The notes under the pieces were generated by a model. It worked only from the letters and a program-made list of their open reading frames with translations, ran no database searches and was not told the origin of the DNA. Made by a program: the position numbers and the translations under genes. This document shows, piece after piece, positions 63,401-64,000 of a DNA stretch of 64,000 bases. Source of the DNA: Flaccisagitta enflata (lineage: Eukaryota; Chaetognatha; Sagittoidea; Aphragmophora); NCBI GenBank assembly GCA_965153355.1, contig OZ231127.1, positions 80,042,001 through 80,106,000 on the forward strand, in the 5' to 3' direction. Each line of letters begins with the position of its first letter. Position 1 is the stretch's first letter.

Positions 63401-63778
63401 CCTCGGTTAACCGCATCTGCCACTTGCTTGCCGCGTAGCATTGCTACCATGCTTCACAGAATCGGCACCTCTGCACGTCATACAACGCTAAGCAACTAAA
63501 CGGGAGATTTCTAAAAAGAAGCAAAACGTACCCATTGCCATCCATGATGTCCATGTCCGTGGCCATGTCCATGGCCATGTCCATGGCCATGTCCATGCCC
63601 GTGCTTATGACCATGACGGTGTCCGTGTCCGTGTTTGTGCCCGTGCTTGTGTCCTCCATGATCGTGTCCGTGCTTGTCTCCTCCGGACTGACACCCGTTT
63701 TCGTTGACATTGTGAGAATAAGGATGACTTCTTCTTTCTCCGCATCTCATTCGACCGCCAAACATCATCGGAAAACGC
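50634..63778 (-). CDS. SQSTM1: Sequestosome-1/p62 autophagy receptor, 3' part (six exons; 5' end beyond window)
   Basis: Selective-autophagy adaptor that links ubiquitylated cargo to Atg8/LC3 and signalling complexes in the cytoplasm. Exons seen: 63532-63778, 61860-62073, 61424-61687, 60452-60664, 51165-51563, 50634-50768. Collinear with vertebrate p62 after the ZZ domain: FPMMFGG, a His-Gly tract ending [40 protein letters not shown] motif DDDWQMI, and UBA domain [20 protein letters not shown]. Ala-rich linkers are expanded. The PB1 and ZZ exons must lie beyond base 64000. Exon 61424-61687 carries an exact 10-bp tandem duplication (61501-61520) that breaks the frame; as written the product stops at 61431-61433 and loses LIR and UBA. 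This may be an assembly error or a real allele. The intron 51564-60451 is about 8.9 kb and repeat-filled. Confidence 0.87.
50779..50871. repeat. (GT)n microsatellite at the p62 terminal acceptor
   Basis: GT/GA run starting about 10 bases upstream (on the - strand) of the UBA exon. Confidence 0.95.
50912..51030 (-). mobile_element. Hairpin-ended dispersed element, subfamily B
   Basis: AACAAGGCCAAGTAGGCC start, GTGCGACATGTGGATCGTCG, CAACAGACGGACAG and AGGTGCTTTGTCGCAGCT hairpin, AAAAA end. Confidence 0.85.
51165..51563 (-). CDS. SQSTM1: p62 exon with LIR motif
   Basis: Acceptor TTTATTAG, donor GTGAGT, 133 codons. Encodes [20 protein letters not shown], Ala/Thr-rich linker, [12 protein letters not shown] (acidic residues then W-x-x-I, an LC3-interacting motif), and [20 protein letters not shown] before the UBA. 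An ETGQE stretch recalls, but does not match, a KEAP1-binding ETGE. Confidence 0.9.
51564..52288. other. p62 intron, no feature seen
   Basis: AT-rich sequence without exon signals or repeats that I can define. Confidence 0.5.
52289..53850 (-). pseudogene. Broken mobile-element gene: PIN-like nuclease fold plus CXC (tesmin/TSO1-like) Cys motif
   Basis: On the - strand, in order: [140 protein letters not shown], then [21 protein letters not shown] and [20 protein letters not shown] with ACGHCRG. This order (acidic PIN-like motifs, GCDTTS-FGxGK, Cys-rich tail) is that of a repeat protein common in invertebrate genomes. It is disrupted by in-frame stops near 53433 and 53166, a frameshift near 52730 and a break near 53850. 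Not a host exon of p62. Confidence 0.75.
54112..54775. repeat. 20-bp minisatellite GCCGGGATTAGGTCGCTGAG
   Basis: About 33 tandem units. The left part is mostly GGGATTAGGTCGCTGAGGCC and the right part shifts to GGGACTAAGTCGCTGAGGCC, showing regional homogenisation. In the long p62 intron. Confidence 0.93.
54776..55060. repeat. 20-bp CpG-rich minisatellite GCGTCACGCGCGGCCGTAAC
   Basis: About 14 units directly abutting the previous array and having the same 20-bp period but unrelated sequence. Very CpG-rich against an AT-rich background. Confidence 0.92.
55272..55366 (+). repeat. tRNA-derived SINE head or pseudo-tRNA
   Basis: TGGCTTAGTGGTTAGAGCA is a strong A box and GTGGGTTCAAATCTCGC a T-arm with B box (weak stem with G-T pairs). 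The acceptor arms GCTC/GAGC pair only partly, so it is probably a SINE promoter rather than a working tRNA. Confidence 0.6.
55425..55580. repeat. 21-bp minisatellite CTGCATGGAACAAGCTGCATGTAG
   Basis: Tandem units with GCTGCATGTAG and CATGGAACAA blocks, about 21-22 bp apart, following the tRNA-like sequence. Confidence 0.8.
56040..57480. repeat. Higher-order tandem array, alternating units of about 163 and 145 bp
   Basis: Unit A (CCGATTTGGTTGAAATTTGG, GGAGTCTCTAAATGGAAGG, TATGCATTTGAGCATGC) alternates with unit B (CTAATTTGGTTGAAACTTGG, GGGGTCTCTAAATGGAAGA, CGCACTATTTAT), giving a super-period near 307 bp. CCAACC/CCTACC-rich linkers join them. The open frames of 75-122 residues come from repeats lacking stops. 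Confidence 0.85.
57670..58255. mobile_element. TA-flanked MITE, 586 bp
   Basis: Ends CAGTATGATTTTTTTGGAAT and its complement, TA at 57668-57669 and 58256-58257. Arms share ATCAGACAGCCAA and CACGAAAAACTATTTTTTCT. Confidence 0.9.
59099..59692. mobile_element. TA-flanked Tc1/mariner-type MITE, 594 bp
   Basis: Ends ACAGTGGCCAAAAAAAAACC and the complement of ACAGTGGCAAAAAAAAAAAA, each followed by CCGGACGC-like sequence. TA at 59097-59098 and 59693-59694. No transposase frame. Confidence 0.88.
60105..60421. repeat. (GT)n and (CT)n microsatellites beside a p62 donor
   Basis: GT runs at 60105-60180 and 60265-60370, then CT 60371-60421, ending 31 bases from the exon at 60452. Confidence 0.95.
60452..60664 (-). 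CDS. SQSTM1: p62 exon (Lys/Glu-rich linker)
   Basis: Acceptor TTTTTTTTAG, donor GTGAGG, 71 codons. Encodes [20 protein letters not shown] and ends [14 protein letters not shown]. Continues the conserved GID/VDIDVE segment of p62. Confidence 0.88.
60880..60958. repeat. (ATTC)n microsatellite in p62 intron
   Basis: About 20 ATTC units. A C16/A9 homopolymer pair lies nearby at 60713-60738. Confidence 0.95.
61358..61420. repeat. (CT)n/(TCGC) microsatellite at a p62 donor
   Basis: CTCTCGCTCT units then CT, ending at the GT donor of the 61424-61687 exon. Confidence 0.93.
61424..61687 (-). CDS. SQSTM1: p62 exon with 10-bp frameshift duplication
   Basis: Acceptor TGTTTCCAG (phase 1), donor GTAAGA. 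First part reads [20 protein letters not shown] to [11 protein letters not shown]; after the doubled CGGCAGCAGC (61501-61510, 61511-61520 on the + strand) the family sequence [20 protein letters not shown] continues in another frame. The exon is 264 bp; ten bases fewer would make the phases match both neighbours. Confidence 0.88.
61860..62073 (-). CDS. SQSTM1: p62 exon (Ala-rich linker)
   Basis: Acceptor TTCATACAG. Encodes [31 protein letters not shown], a poly-Ala/Ser stretch and [12 protein letters not shown]. Donor GTTGGT is weak; a second GTTGGT-like site sits just beyond. Confidence 0.75.
62074..63531. other. p62 intron, no further exon recognised
   Basis: AT-rich, with GAATGAATGA-type microsatellite traces at 62095-62190. 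The frame at 62505-62696 matches no family I know. Confidence 0.5.
63532..63778 (-). CDS. SQSTM1: p62 exon (post-ZZ, His-Gly tract)
   Basis: Acceptor CGCTTCAG, donor GTACGT, phase 0 out. Encodes [33 protein letters not shown] and a His-Gly repeat of about 35 residues ending HHGWQW. Vertebrate p62 has only a short HGHFGW here, so the tract is an expansion of a short motif (12-bp CATGGCCATGTC-type repeats). The frame stays open upstream, so the exon start is the less certain edge. Confidence 0.75.
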
Positions 63779-64000
63779 CTGAAGCGAGATGGAGAATGGA
63801 GATAGCGTTTTGAATCTATGACAAGTGGAGCAATATCACCCATTATACTCAAACTGAAACTAATGTATGAATGTAAGAATGTATAAATGCAGATGTATAT
63901 AGTATAGAACAATTTTCCTAATCACAATACACTCACAAATGTACACTGCGAACCATAAAAAAGATAACAGCTGTTCTAAAAGATATTTCTCATGAAAAAA

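Noticed and set aside
63535-63813. + strand Met/Ser/Val-rich 92-residue frame
   Set aside because: Shadow of the p62 His-Gly exon on the - strand.

Overview
This is a stretch of an animal (metazoan) nuclear genome. Genes are split by GT/AG introns, and the proteins are animal types: a testis-specific serine kinase, a sequestosome/p62 autophagy receptor, an SLC16 monocarboxylate transporter and a secreted chymotrypsin-fold protease. The DNA is packed with long microsatellites, minisatellites and short inverted-repeat transposons. It looks like a repeat-rich invertebrate, but the phylum cannot be fixed from this window.

Layout. 1-12.6 kb holds no recognisable gene: short tandem arrays, a 5.9 kb foldback element (4132-10072) and smaller elements. 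12.6-40.6 kb is an SLC16 transporter on the + strand with 12 shared exons followed by two complete, alternative 5-exon 3' cassettes (A 30977-33161, B 33981-40564). Each cassette encodes the last membrane helices and its own C-tail and stop. A six-exon TSSK-family kinase gene lies on the - strand wholly inside the third intron of the transporter (16133-18966). 42.9-48.1 kb is a 10-exon secreted serine protease on the + strand. 50.6 kb to the window end is the 3' part of a p62/SQSTM1 gene on the - strand (six exons: His-Gly tract, LIR motif, UBA domain); its PB1 and ZZ exons lie beyond base 64000. One p62 intron of about 8.9 kb holds a broken PIN-like/CXC mobile-element gene, two 20-bp minisatellites, a higher-order tandem array and several MITEs.

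All reading frames were joined by hand. Exon lengths and phases close exactly for the kinase (311 aa), protease (331 aa) and both transporter isoforms (765 and 764 aa). In p62 one exon is out of frame because of an exact 10-bp tandem duplication.

Main points for follow-up: (1) the duplicated transporter 3' cassettes, which look like mutually exclusive 3' ends; (2) a 4.4 kb foldback element inserted one base from a splice-acceptor AG in cassette B, with a TACA target duplication and its own terminal repeat now serving as the 3' splice region; (3) repeated duplication of exon edges (splice site or stop codon included) in three different genes; (4) a dispersed element family, at least 18 copies, whose terminal hairpin stem changes sequence between subfamilies but stays paired; (5) the p62 frameshift; (6) several TE insertions whose target duplications and nesting order can be read directly.
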